DNA from: Filosporella fistucella | Taxonomy: Eukaryota > Ascomycota > Leotiomycetes > Helotiales | DNA length: 64,000 bases | NCBI GenBank assembly: GCA_030077755.1 | Contig: JAQJZZ010000007.1 | Coordinates: forward strand, 372,001-436,000 | Direction of reading: 5' to 3' | In this document: piece by piece, positions 22,378 to 33,499 of the stretch | Layout: each line of letters begins with the position of its first letter | Numbering within the stretch: position 1 is the first letter of the stretch | The notes under the pieces: generated by a model | The model's input: the letters and a program-made list of their open reading frames with translations, nothing else | The model's database searches: none | Told to the model about the DNA's origin: nothing | Position numbers and translations under genes: made by a program

Positions 22378-24555
22378 CTACTCCGAAGAACTACTACTCT
22401 GTTCCCCCTCTTCCTTGTCCTTCCCTAATTCATCCTTCGGATCCCTCCATCTCTCTACGTCCTCACATCCCGCTGGCACCCTAACTTTATCCCTAACATC
22501 ACACGTCTTCCAAAGCACCTCTTTAACCTCTCTCCCAACCTTCTCAATCGAATCCATCGCCCATATAACATCTAGGTGCTCATACTCTTCTATAATCCTA
22601 CTATGTACAATCCTAGCATGCGGTTCTCTACCCCTCTCAAATCTTCTAAGTAGTCTCCTTCCATCAACGAGGTCATCGGAGCCCGCAATCCACATCGCGA
22701 ATGGAGGAACATTCTCATCATACCATGCCGTAGAACCTTTTGGTTTTCTCTCATGCTTCCGATGTATCTCTGCCGGATGACGAACATGTTCCTGAGCATT
22801 GCCAGCTTGATGATGATAATAATCCTCCATCTCGTCTTCTTTATCCTCTGCATGTCCCTCTTCTCGAGTCGCTAAAATACATTTCTGTTTCGCGAAACAT
22901 TCCCGTCCTAGCCACCATCGCATACTCTCTGCACTGACATATACAGGTGCGAATTGGAAACAGCGATCACGTAGATCGCGGTCCCATCGATCGTCACTCC
23001 AATCGAATAGGAAATTGAAAACACGGTAGCCCATCGCGCCATAGAGGGTACCTGGTAGAAGACGATGCATGGTCATCATGAAAGGGATGAAAGCGTGAAT
23101 ACCGAAAATGATACGGAAGAAAGCAGGAGAAATGACGCGCATGAACTTGAAGTATGCTTTCCCTATTAATGGTCCAGCATAAGCCGCTGGAGCAAGCGCA
23201 CAGAAAACGGTCAATTTCTGCCCTAATTCAGGTCGTTGCTCTTTTGCGAGAGCAACGAGAGTCTGTGTTGTCCCTTGCGAATGGGCAATGAGTCCCAATT
23301 TTGAAAATCCTGTTTCGGAGAGGACTCGAGAGGTGAGCGCTGGGAGGTCCATCACGCCCATTTGACGGATGTTCCATGCCCACATCCGGGGATCTGAGTA
23401 TGAGAGGAGAGTATGTTCTGGTTTGAAGCCGCAGCGGTTGTTACCTAGCCAGACATCGTAGCCAGATTTGCATAGGTAAAATGCCAGTGATCTGTCGTCG
23501 TTGGTACAGTATGCTCCAGCTGATTGAAGAAGTCCATGCAACATGAGAATTGGAAACTTGGGTTTGCGTCTCGAATTTTCTGGTCGAGATGGTCCTGCCC
23601 CAGTAAAAAGATCTGGTCCTCGTGCTGCGCGTTCGGCATCTGACATTGGTGTGAATTCTAGCGGGTTGTAGATATGCCATAGTGTGATTATGAATCCATC
23701 CTCCGTCTGCACTTTGAACTCCTCCATATCCAAACCCACCCTCCTTGCATAATATCCCACATCACAGACCAATGGATCTGGTCCTCCCTCTGTGGGTATG
23801 AACTCCCCATGTCCCGCCTCATCCTCATTATCATCCATTTTCGAGCTCGAATTCCTCCGAGACTTCTCCTTTTTCCAAGTCCTAGCTTCCTCCTTTCTCT
23901 GCTTCTTCAACTTCTTCTCTTCTTCATTGAATGGTCTCCTATTGTCAGGATGCCGGAACGTAAGTCGCAGATATATATGATTGAACATGGTCGGTATACT
24001 GGTAAACGCTGAGCCGAGAACAATTATGCCTAGAAACCCTAGGGATAGGAAAAAGGATGTTGTGCGGAAGGTAAGGCATTGGACATCTCGCGCGAGGGAG
24101 GAGGGCCCATAGAGGGGTAATGGCGGGAAGAGAGGATTCGTTCTTGATGGTGGCATTGCTCTGCGAAGTGAGCCTTCACCAGATTTCTGTATTGTTGCTC
24201 CATGCCGTGGGGATTCTGCTCTTCCCTGTTCTAGCTTCTCTGGTTCTCCGTCCGTCACTGCTGGCGCACCTTCAATATCCTCCTTCAGCTGATTGAGTTT
24301 TGCTGCCTCTGCCAAAGGCACGCCAGGCAATCTTCCTCCATCTCCCGTTATTATAATCGGATCTTGAGGTGTGATATACTCCGCTCTCATTGCTGTTCCA
24401 TTCCCGTCCCCATTTGGATCTGGTGGAGACAGAGACAGTTTCTCTGCCTGATGGGCATACTTGATAGCAGCAGTCGGTACAGCTGTTGATGTAGAAGGTC
24501 TTGGGGATATCGTGCCCGCAGAGACATTGCTCTCTAATTCCGTTGTTTCCCCCAT
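22378..24555 (-). CDS. Membrane-anchored lipase / sterol ester hydrolase (TGL1/YEH type)
   Basis: An intronless frame of 725 residues. I start at the ATG at 24555, the first true ATG in frame. A long polar N-terminal region is followed by one hydrophobic segment at about 164-189, then a charged Lys/Glu/Arg patch. Next come the lipase-associated region (VGYYARRVGLDMEEFKVQTEDG) and an alpha/beta hydrolase core: MLHGLLQSAGAY (oxyanion loop), nucleophile elbow AHSQGT with Ser426, an acid in WIAGSDDLVDG (about 628-631), and His660 in EYEHLDVIWAMD. The triad is complete. Family members Tgl1, Yeh1 and Yeh2 release fatty acids from steryl esters at lipid droplets or the plasma membrane. Compared with yeast enzymes it carries an extra acidic/His-rich insert at about 565-605. 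Exact substrate is inferred. Confidence 0.88.
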   Translation of the reverse strand: MGETTELESNVSAGTISPRPSTSTAVPTAAIKYAHQAEKLSLSPPDPNGDGNGTAMRAEYITPQDPIIITGDGGRLPGVPLAEAAKLNQLKEDIEGAPAVTDGEPEKLEQGRAESPRHGATIQKSGEGSLRRAMPPSRTNPLFPPLPLYGPSSLARDVQCLTFRTTSFFLSLGFLGIIVLGSAFTSIPTMFNHIYLRLTFRHPDNRRPFNEEEKKLKKQRKEEARTWKKEKSRRNSSSKMDDNEDEAGHGEFIPTEGGPDPLVCDVGYYARRVGLDMEEFKVQTEDGFIITLWHIYNPLEFTPMSDAERAARGPDLFTGAGPSRPENSRRKPKFPILMLHGLLQSAGAYCTNDDRSLAFYLCKSGYDVWLGNNRCGFKPEHTLLSYSDPRMWAWNIRQMGVMDLPALTSRVLSETGFSKLGLIAHSQGTTQTLVALAKEQRPELGQKLTVFCALAPAAYAGPLIGKAYFKFMRVISPAFFRIIFGIHAFIPFMMTMHRLLPGTLYGAMGYRVFNFLFDWSDDRWDRDLRDRCFQFAPVYVSAESMRWWLGRECFAKQKCILATREEGHAEDKEDEMEDYYHHQAGNAQEHVRHPAEIHRKHERKPKGSTAWYDENVPPFAMWIAGSDDLVDGRRLLRRFERGREPHARIVHSRIIEEYEHLDVIWAMDSIEKVGREVKEVLWKTCDVRDKVRVPAGCEDVERWRDPKDELGKDKEEGEQSSSSSE

Positions 24556-25820
24556 TTTTTCCAAATGTCGTCTCGTCCCGCTATCGCCAATGCCAAAATG
24601 TGGGGAACTCTAACATCACATAAGAGTCAATTGAAGAAAAAACTCGTCGCGGAGGACATTGGTATATACACTCTGGCTCCCTGACAATCGTATCAACAAT
24701 GATTCAAGAAAACACGGTCAAACCTTGATTTTCTATGTCTCCAGCCACGCGCATTGCAGCGCATAATATCCATATTGTCCTCGTAGTTTGGATGGCCTTG
24801 TTGGATCAGGTTAAGACAAGGTTTGGGGGACCGTTGTCGCCTCCAGATTGCGTGGAAGAAGTGGAGGCAGTGAGAAGGAGCGTGGAATCAGTGTGGTCGG
24901 CCCGTCGTGGCGTTCAAATGGATCAAGGAAAGACATTTCTGGCGGCTGTGAGTGGCCCATAAAAATATCGAAATTTCCGATTAGAAATTTGACATGTGAT
25001 GATCTTTACTGGGATTAGCAGCCTTTGACGTATTGATTTTGATGCTAAGGCATGGAGTGATTTTGAGGTTGCAAAACTATTGTAGAAGTATGTTATTGTA
25101 CTTATTGTGGCTATACAAATGAAGAGGGACAGCAATTGAGATACGAGAACGAGAACGAAGATATGGAGTGTTCATGAGATGACAGGTGACGTCATTGTAA
25201 TGTGGCGGTGTTAGGATGTTTGTGAAACGCTGAAAAAGTCGCTGGTACTTTGAACTCCACCAAGATTGATGAACGTTTATGTATCTTAGACTAGATTGTA
25301 CGCCCAATGAGTGAAGAACGGATAAATTAGTAGAATTTTAGGACGAAATACTCAAGATTACGAAACAAGGAAGCCTTTCTGTGGGTATATTAACACTATA
25401 TAATTTATAGGTTCTGCTCAATCAAACTTTTTAATATTGGAACCGGGGCACCTTTGAATTGAGGCGAATAGAGTAGAACTGTAGCAACCAAGAAGTAGTA
25501 AACACCGACATTCTCCTCAGGCGAGTCTCGATGAATAACATTACTGCTCAAGTGCTTTTCCCTCGATACCAAGCAAGTGGTACACGACATTCCATGACCA
25601 TGATACAATTCCATTGCAAGTACTCAAATGATCGAAAACATACCAGTTCCCTTGTAATGATTAGATGAATTTCAATTTAAGTGAGGGCAGGACTGCCAAA
25701 GGAAATCTTATCCTACTATTAGTCCAAGTGACATGTGTTGAATTGTGCAAGTCCAGTCCAACTGCTATCTTTTGATATCTCATCTTTTGAATCTCTCAAT
25801 ATGAACTATATCGCAATTAT
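24556..25820. other. Intergenic region upstream of the lipase
   Basis: Lipase promoter on the right side of its ATG and the 3' flank of the secreted-protein gene. No frame longer than about 75 residues and no recognisable domain. Confidence 0.45.
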
Positions 25821-27722
25821 CTAACAAGTATATACAAGATCGAATGATATCGACGGCACGCCGGTAAGATTCGCTCCAACGGCGTATGTAATATTATAAT
25901 ACATGTGATCATAAATACTACTTCCGTAAGTGACAGGCTGGAGTTCCAGCCCAGGTGCGTGCACACTTGCTTTCAAGCAAGGTAAATCCTCAAAGCCAGA
26001 GATTACTTTACCTGACTTGAGCCACGAAGGAGGTAGATTACTGAGCATGAACACAAAGCTGCTGGTGCCAGCCTGGGTGGTGTTGGGGTAGGAAATTGAA
26101 AGCGAGTTCTTGCCCGCGGTGGCATTGATAGTCGTGGCCGTTGGGTACAAGCTGAAGAATGACACGTATGGGAATGGCTTGTGCGAGGCATCACCAGCCC
26201 AATGAACGATAGCTGGGACGAATTGTTTGCTACGAGCAACTTCTTCAGCGAGCTTCTGCCCGCCAATCATGAGTTTCTTGCTTATCCAGGAAGTGGCAGT
26301 TCTGGTAGTTGTATTATACAAACTCTCTGCGATGGTCTTGGTAATGACTTTCTCTCCTTTGCTTGAAGGTGTGCTCTGAAGTTTCTTGATTGTCGCTTTT
26401 GAGATGTACTTCTCCACCGTTGACATAGTGAGGGCCAGCGAAGCACCCTGTGCGGCATCGTACAAGAGATCGAGTTCAAGTTTGTTGGGCTCTGGAGCTT
26501 TGTTGTATCCTAGGAGGCCCCAGAACCAAAGTGGGAGTACGGCACTGTGAGTTGTCATGTCTCGGCTGTTGGCACGATCATATGGTCCCACGAAGTTCCC
26601 GAGGTACGAGTTGTAATGTAGGGCAATATCATCCCATAATGTTGTTAAAAGAAATGGTGAATTCTGTGTCATTGTCAAGTTGGCAGGTCCGTACTTGATG
26701 TTGGCGGCAAGTGCCCAAATATCCATTCCTGAAAAGGTAAGTCATGAACATAAGTAGAACAAGCATGATACATACCATAGTAAGTTGGCGCATTATACTC
26801 AGAGAAGACATCATCCCCTTTCTTGAAGAGCTCAGTAATTTCATTTCCTTGCGTGTTGGCATAGTCGATTAAAGTCTGGTTTCCAGTTCGAACACCAGTC
26901 CATCCAACTGTGAGTGCACGCATGACCGCCGGATTAGTGTAAGCAGTCACGAGATTATCACCTTTTGTGCCATCTCTTCTCATAGCACCCACAGCTTGAA
27001 TTTCCATTGCTTTGACGATTTGATTAACAAGATCATCTCCAATGAGATCGGAGAATTCTTCCACGATTTGAACAAGATTTGTTCCGATGAATTCACGCCA
27101 GTTCGGATCGTACGTATTCTTGAGTTGAAGTCAATTTCTGTATTATGAACGGGGGCCAAAGCTCTTACATAAATAGAAGGAGGGTAGAGATCTGAATCTG
27201 GAGTTGGAGTTGGTTCTAGAGCAGCTGTTAGTATCGCGAACGTGAGAATCCAAAGCCATGTCCCACATGCGACATACCATCTGGCGACAGCTTCCAAGTT
27301 CCATACCATTCAGAATTGTACGAGTCAGTTTGCTGATCAGAGAGACTAAAAATGTCAATACGGTTCAACTAGCAATCTTGGTGACTCTCACATGGCCTTG
27401 ATTGCGGCTTTGGCGTTCGCAACATCCTTTCCTTTGTTTCGATACAGAAGTCCGGGAATGTACCACGCAGTGAAGCGCACACTCCAGGGACCAGTATCTG
27501 GGTAAATGATGTACTTGTAAGACTCGTCAAATCTTGGATCACTTATAGACATGGAATAATCGAAGAGATCTTGGGCGGCTGATAGAATTAGCATCTGGAG
27601 GACTTTCTTGATGTTTGTAACTCACAAGCAGAGAGTTGCTGTTTGTCACTTTTAGAAGACCTAACTGATACAGCAGTAGCATGACCGACGACTAAGGTCA
27701 AAAGAAGAGATTGAAGACGCAT
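25821..27722 (-). CDS. Large secreted protein, possibly an alpha/alpha-toroid enzyme
   Basis: Six exons, 27722-27626, 27578-27392, 27345-27278, 27215-27169, 27118-26776 and 26728-25821, join into 549 residues with matching phases. MRLQSLLLTLVVGHATAVS is a clear signal peptide. The body has helix-rich stretches with conserved-looking aromatic and acidic patches (GPWSVRFTAWYIPGLLYR; YDPNWREFIG; FSEYNAPTYYGMDIWAL) and a C-terminal part rich in Tyr, Thr and Asn-x-Thr sites, as in an exported glycoprotein. The EYNAPTYYG motif is of a kind I associate with alpha/alpha-barrel carbohydrate enzymes, but I cannot assign a family. It is divergent from a sugar transporter, which suggests a role in polymer breakdown. 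Function is not established. Confidence 0.75.
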
Positions 27723-28511
27723 TGTCGTAGTAATCTCTGTTGGATCGAGGAGATGTGACGGAAGCCAGTTTCCTTGAATATTTCATCCAAGGCGGCGACA
27801 CGATATATATGTAGCCCATGTTGACCGATGGCGTCGGCAATATTCCACCTTTTGTAATAAGTTGCGCACTTTCCCATCAGATCTCCAAATTTCCCCTAGG
27901 TCAAAACCATGAGTGGGATCGTTAAATTTCGGTCAGTGATATTAGCGGTATCAAAGGGGCCGTCCCAAATGTTGGTAAAGATGTCCCGATATACTTTACC
28001 GGGGAGGAAATACATCTCAGAGCTAACATACCCAGAGAGTGAGGGGAAATGATAATTTTCCGTCCAGAAGCCACAACGCACGCGACTTCACGAGTCAAGA
28101 ACAACGAGCTACAAGGAGCCAAGTTGTCGTATCGGCAATCTCTTGTTAAGCGTGACCGGCAAACCGGTAAACTAGTCGGTGAACATGAGAATATATCCAC
28201 ATTCTCCCACTCTTCAACGCTGATTTTAGTAACTTTGAGAAATGAACGGCGCAGAAACCAGACCATTGTGGAGAAATAAATACCAGCAGATTGGATGAAC
28301 ATGTCCACCTTGCGACGGGGCGTATATGCAACATGCCACTGTTAAGCTGGGGAAGACCCTCTATGGTTTATCGGGACAAGGTCCTGCTCGTATCTTATCT
28401 TAAGATGCTCTGATAAGTTGGTAGCACGTCCCTAGCCATTGACCGGGTTTTCATAGAAGTCTTTGAGAATTCATCCTCTTTCTGTCTTCAGTTTCTCATA
28501 TCCTCCTCATC
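27723..28511. promoter_or_regulatory. Bidirectional promoter region, secreted protein and sugar transporter
   Basis: A 789-base divergent gap. ACGATATATATG near 27800-27811 resembles a TATA element for the minus-strand gene, about 80 bases from its ATG. No frame with protein character. Confidence 0.45.
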
Positions 28512-30296
28512 ATGTCGATAGTATCAAATCCAGTAACGATGGACCAGGCTATGGCTGGCAGAGAGACTGGGTGGAAGAACAAAGGACTCATTCTTTTGAA
28601 TGTGATATTGACCATCTCCCAAATCTCAAGTTATGCGACTGGTTATGATGGTTCTATGATGAGTATGTGCTGCTCCTCCAGAAGTTAGCATAGTCTACTG
28701 ACATTGCTCAGATGGATTACAGTCATTGACGACTTGGCAAACCTATTTCAATGACCCTTCTGCTAGCACATTGGGAATGTAAGTTAAGCTTGTACTAAGA
28801 GATTGGAATAATTCAACTGACCGATTTCTCAGACTGAATGCAATTCAGAATATCGGCCAGCTTGTAGCTCTGCCATTTTGCGCTATCGCCTGTGATCGAT
28901 TCGGACGTGTTGCAGTTCTCTTGCTTGGTGCTTTCATCATTCTTGTCGGGACAGCGCTTCAGGGAGCGGCTCAAAACAGTAAGTCTCTTCTTGAATATAT
29001 ACGGAATCTTCTAATATCTGTCTCCAGCGGGAATGTTCATCGCGGCAAGAGGTATTATCGGCCTCGGCCTCGCTTTCAACATCACTGCAGCTCCCCTCCT
29101 CATTCTAGAACTCGCGTATCCCACTCAAAGAGCACAACAAGTCAGTGTGTACAACGCACTTTGGAATGCGGGATCGATCGTCGCAGCTTGGGTGACATAT
29201 GGAACGTTCCGCATCAACAATAATTGGGCGTGGAGAACCCCCTCCATCATCCAGGGGCTGGCTAGTATAATCCAAATCGGTTCTTGTTTCTTCCTTGTCG
29301 AATCCCCTCGATGGCTCATTTCCAGAGGGAAAAATGAGAAAGCGAGACAAGTCATCGCAAAGTACCATGCAAATGGAAATGAACATGACCCTGTCGTCGC
29401 ATTGGAGATCCAGGAAATCACATCGGCATTGGAAATAGATATGGAGATCTCAAGCAGTACATCGTATCTCGCTTTCTTCCAGACGAGAGGGAATATCCAC
29501 CGATTTTTCATCATTCTCGCTGTTGGGTTCTTTTCCCAGTGGTCAGGAAACGGTTTGACCTCGTATTACCTCACCTTAGTCCTCGACTCCATCGGATACG
29601 AAGCACAAGGAACGCAAACTCTGATCAATGGTATCTTGCAAGTTTGGGGGTTGGTCACTAGTGTCTTCTTCGCCTTACTGGTCAATAAGTTTGGTCGACG
29701 AACAATGTTCCTTGCATCCACCCTTGCCATGCTGGTGACATACATTAGTAAGTCTGTTCTGGAAGTGAATAGGAATCTTGCTAAATATACCTCCCTAGTC
29801 TGGACTGCTCTCCAATCCACCTTCGAGCAGCAAGTAGCTCGGGGCGAGGCAGGTTCTGTCGCCGTCGGAAGGGGTGTTCTTGCTATGATTTTCTTGTACG
29901 GTCTGGCCTACAATATCGGGTGGAGTCCTCTTCAGGTCGTATACGTGATTGAGATTCTCCCTTACCACCTTCGAGCGAAAGGACTGGTGCTCTATAATCT
30001 TTTCGTAGCATGTGCTCTCATATTCAACCAATATGCCAATCCTGTTGCGCTGGACAAGATCGGGTGGAAATGTGAGCTATCATTCTTGCGTCATAATTTG
30101 TCACTGACCTTTTTTAGATTATATATTCTATGATGTCTGGTTGGCAATCGAGCTACTTGTCGTGTACTTCCTATTTGTGGAGACAGGCAATGTTTCTCTG
30201 GAGCAGACTGCTGCGATTCTTGATGGTGTTGCTGTACAGGACAAGTTGGCAGATGATGTAGCTCGACAGACTGAGACTATTGTTGAGAAGAATTGA
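28512..30296 (+). CDS. MFS sugar transporter (hexose/lactose permease type)
   Basis: Six exons, 28512-28662, 28712-28778, 28833-28978, 29028-29747, 29799-30071 and 30118-30296, join into 511 residues. Features of the sugar porter family in order: helix 1 with GYDGSMM, NGLQSLTTWQTYF, an early LNAIQNIGQ, the CDRFGR loop between helices 2 and 3, ESPRWLISRGK after helix 6, GNGLTSYYLTLVLDSIG in helix 7, NKFGRR between helices 8 and 9, and a C-terminal VETGNVSLEQTAAILDG. Introns 1-3 and 5 break the frame. Intron 4 (29748-29798) is 51 bases without a stop, so a predictor could read through it; removal restores YIIWTALQS, the family pattern. It probably imports a mono- or disaccharide with a proton. 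It is divergent from the secreted protein. Confidence 0.9.
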
Positions 30297-30507
30297 GAAG
30301 AAGATAGAGACGAGGGAATCGTTATGTATTATCTAACCACAAATACACACGCTTGAATTTGAAATATTTCGCCACACTGAGAGCCTCAAATGACGAGTTG
30401 TAGAATTAAAATATCTAATTGTCCGTCCCTGGAGGCTTTGGGTGATCAATTTTGAAATTTTGATTCTCCGTACAGTCAGCCGAGAGGTTTGGCGGCAAAC
30501 TATATCC

Positions 30508-31368
30508 TCAAGTAACATAGGAGATAATTTCCATTACCTCATGAACTTCATACGACCTGCGTTGATGTTGGTCATGAGGGTGCAGCTGAGGTAGTTTTTG
30601 CACATGTCCTTGATCAGAAACTCCTCCTGGCCAAAGCTCAGGATAAGTTCGATTATCATTAAAATCTGCTTCGGAGCAGCTCTTTATTGCATTTGTAATT
30701 TAATTTCTTCTTTGGCAGCACGAAGCAGACCCAAATGACCACTCCTAGAATGACGAGAATGAGACCCCTCCTAAAACCCCCCGATGATTGCCCCAATTGG
30801 CGCCTTAGATGACTCAGGTTTTGAGATTGAGTAGACGCAGCCCTCGATGTAGAAGTGGCCATGGTAACAGTGTTTGCCGAAGTAGCTGTCTGCTTCGCAG
30901 AAGTAAAGAGGGCAGCAGCAGCGGCACTATCCCACACGGGTAATAATGAACTATGATTAGACTAGCATTTTTTTTTAAAAGTGATAAGAAGAATGATGAA
31001 TACTTCGAGACGCAAACTTTGCTTGCAATATCGGAATGGTGAAACGTCGGTGGTTTGCATGGCAACCATATACGTAAAGAAGATAGCACAGATTCGATAC
31101 CGAAAGTTGTGTAACCGCGTATGTGCACGCCTAGCATATACATCATATTGGTCTCAATAAGCACCTAAACTATTGGTAGCCAGTCTAGATCCATGGAACA
31201 ACATTGAAACTCATGATAGGTAGCATTTGTGCTTCCAAATAGCAAAACATCGCGACCTGTGATACATCTTCTTGCCTGAACCATTTCAATATCTTCTGGT
31301 TCTTGGCACAGAAGCATCAAGAGATATACAATGACGAACGCCTCAAGCAAAACCCCCCAGGAATACAT
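30508..31368 (-). CDS. Probable type I membrane protein with Ser/Thr-rich stalk, model incomplete
   Basis: Protein-like pieces line up on the minus strand. The ATG at 31368 opens MYSWGVLLEAFVIVYLLMLLCQ, a signal peptide. A Cys-containing part follows (RRCITG...YHEFQCC), then, after unclear splicing, NSLLPVWDSAAAAALFTSAKQT, a Ser/Thr-rich stalk (30800-30900), the membrane segment GLILVILGVVIWVCFVL and a polar tail. The tail seems to continue in another frame (SEADFNDNRTYPELWPGG...) to a stop at 30508-30510. An intron with a good acceptor joins 31008 to about 30955. The layout resembles fungal Mid2/WSC-like wall sensors, but the Cys pattern is not standard, and at least two junctions need weak sites. 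It may be a fast-evolving or decaying gene. Confidence 0.35.
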
Positions 31369-31648
31369 TTCAAAGGCAACGAAGTACCATATTCTCACTA
31401 AACACGTCCTGTGGAAGTGATAGCTTGAATTTCAACACTATGAATAATGCAACTAAAGCATCTCTAGGACGTCTGATGAACAACATAGGCCCGTGTAGCG
31501 CATGTATATTTAGATCCTATTTACACAGAGCATTTGAGCGTATCATTCGCACTGGGAACGAGCTGGTCTTCATCCCTAACCACCAGAGGCATATGGATGG
31601 CTAGTAGATTTGTCTACTATATTCACCACTAGGAGTATGGTACTTTTG
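31369..31648. other. Intergenic region between membrane-protein gene and D-lactate dehydrogenase 3' end
   Basis: No gene or repeat seen. Confidence 0.4.
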
Positions 31649-33499
31649 CTAGAACGTCTCTTCTCCTTTTTTTGGCTTAAGCCGCATAATCTTCCCCGGA
31701 TTCAATAATCCTTTAGGATCGAACGCCATCTTCAACATCCTCATCGTGTCCACCGTCTGAACTCCCAACTCATACTCCAGAGCTTCTCTATTCTCTAATC
31801 CAATACCATGCTCACCCGTGACACTCCCTTCCAGGTCAACACTCATTTTCTGGACATCCTGGATGAGTTTTCGCGCGATGTCCTTCTCGTGGGCGGAGTA
31901 AAGGACAGTTGCATGGAAGTTGCCATCACCCACATGACCCAAACAACTGCCAACAAGCCCACTTTCTTTCAACATTCTATTCGTCTCGTCGATAATGTGT
32001 GCGAGGTTCGATAATGGGACGCAAGCATCTGCACTGAGGAATTTGTCGTCTGGATCTCGCTTTATGGCAAGTAAACTCCATAAAGCAGTTTTCCTAGCCT
32101 GCCACAATACATCGGCTTCATCATCCGTTTTTGAGCGCTGAAACGACTGACACTTGTTTTCTTTGGAAAGGTTCTCGATGAGATCAATTTGTTTCTGAAC
32201 GGTACCTGGATTGTCCCCAGAAAACTTGAAAAATATTGTAGCTGTTTCGGGATATGTCTTGTGGCTGTAACCAGCTTGATTAACAGCATGCATGGTGACA
32301 TCGTCGAGAAGTTCCATTGCTTCCAATTGCTGACCTGATTTCGAGATTTGTATCGAGGTATTTGTGGCGTCAGTTATACTGGGAAACGAGGCAACAGCCA
32401 CACGAATGTTTCGAGGCTTAAGTGTGACCCTCAATGTAGCTTCAGTCACGAAACCGAGAGTTCCTTCAGAAGCGACAAAAAGTCGAGTAAGATCATAGCC
32501 AGCGCTTGACTTCCGAGGTCGATGTCTAGTTTTGATGATAGTTCCGTCAGCAAGCACGACGGTCAATCCAAGTACCCAGTCCTTCATCGTTCCATATCGA
32601 TATGCATTTGTCCCAGAACATCCCTGTGCTATCATACCTCCAATTTGAGCGCCTGGTCCTGGATCAGGTGGGAAAAACAATTTCAGATCGGATAAAGTAG
32701 CATTCAAATCTTCGTACCCAACACCTGGTTGCACAACTACATCCATGTCATCTTGATGTATCTCGAGGATTTGATTCATGCGACTGAAGTCAATGCATAC
32801 TTCGCTGTCCTGGGCAGCGAGCGTGCCTTCTAAGGATGTGCCACCAGAGAACGCAATCATAGGTATGTGCAGTTTATAACAGATCTTCACAATAGCAGCA
32901 GTTTCTTCTGTACTTCTAGGATACACGACTAGACTCGGGCGATCTTCTTGTCCCCGAGGAGCTTCCGACCACTGCCACCAATTAATACCGTAAACATAAA
33001 GAAAGTAACTGTCGGGCAGGGTTTTAGCCGCTAGGAGGGCGATGGCGCTCGTATGGCAGTAAATGAAGGAACAAAGGAAAGGGTTGCATACTGCTGTACT
33101 CGAATGAGCAATTCTTGTCCCTAGATCATCGCTGACAGCATCTGCACCGAGAAGCGTCTCAAACTCTTTCTGCGCCTTTTTGAGAGTGTAAGGTAATGTG
33201 TTATAGACGGGGATGATCATGTCCTCCAGTGGAATTGTCGATTTATCACGCGGTTTCGGTCGAACATACTTTGAGTACAAGACGTAACCCATGCCGGTCA
33301 GGGCAAGGAATGTTATGATTTGGGCGCTTGTATATTCATTGCCGTCTCTACCTCTTGAACCTTGCCTGGAGTTTGAAGCCTGCCTAATAGGTGCGAGCCG
33401 TATACTGCTCGGTTTAAGCTTCGGAAAAGAAGGCCGGACTTTACACGTGTGCATGCGCACAGGATGAACAAATGCTCTGAAGCCAAACTGAGTGAACAT
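31649..33499 (-). CDS. DLD1: Mitochondrial FAD-dependent D-lactate dehydrogenase (cytochrome)
   Basis: Two exons, 33499-33092 and 32971-31649, give 576 residues. The intervening 120 bases have GT-AG ends, are a multiple of three and hold no stop; reading through would insert 40 residues (CNPFLCSFIYCH...) just before WSEAPRGQEDRPSLVVYPRSTEE, where family members have none. The N-terminus is basic and Ser-rich (mitochondrial targeting), followed by one membrane segment ITFLALTGMGYVLYSKYV. The PCMH-type FAD-binding domain (AFSGGTSLEG, PPDPGPGAQIGGMIAQGCSG) is followed by the FAD-oxidase C-domain with GHVGDGNFH and GEHGIGLENREALEYELG. The family oxidises D-lactate to pyruvate and passes electrons to cytochrome c. 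All main motifs are intact. Confidence 0.92.
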   Translation of the reverse strand: MFTQFGFRAFVHPVRMHTCKVRPSFPKLKPSSIRLAPIRQASNSRQGSRGRDGNEYTSAQIITFLALTGMGYVLYSKYVRPKPRDKSTIPLEDMIIPVYNTLPYTLKKAQKEFETLLGADAVSDDLGTRIAHSSTAVCNPFLCSFIYCHTSAIALLAAKTLPDSYFLYVYGINWWQWSEAPRGQEDRPSLVVYPRSTEETAAIVKICYKLHIPMIAFSGGTSLEGTLAAQDSEVCIDFSRMNQILEIHQDDMDVVVQPGVGYEDLNATLSDLKLFFPPDPGPGAQIGGMIAQGCSGTNAYRYGTMKDWVLGLTVVLADGTIIKTRHRPRKSSAGYDLTRLFVASEGTLGFVTEATLRVTLKPRNIRVAVASFPSITDATNTSIQISKSGQQLEAMELLDDVTMHAVNQAGYSHKTYPETATIFFKFSGDNPGTVQKQIDLIENLSKENKCQSFQRSKTDDEADVLWQARKTALWSLLAIKRDPDDKFLSADACVPLSNLAHIIDETNRMLKESGLVGSCLGHVGDGNFHATVLYSAHEKDIARKLIQDVQKMSVDLEGSVTGEHGIGLENREALEYELGVQTVDTMRMLKMAFDPKGLLNPGKIMRLKPKKGEETF

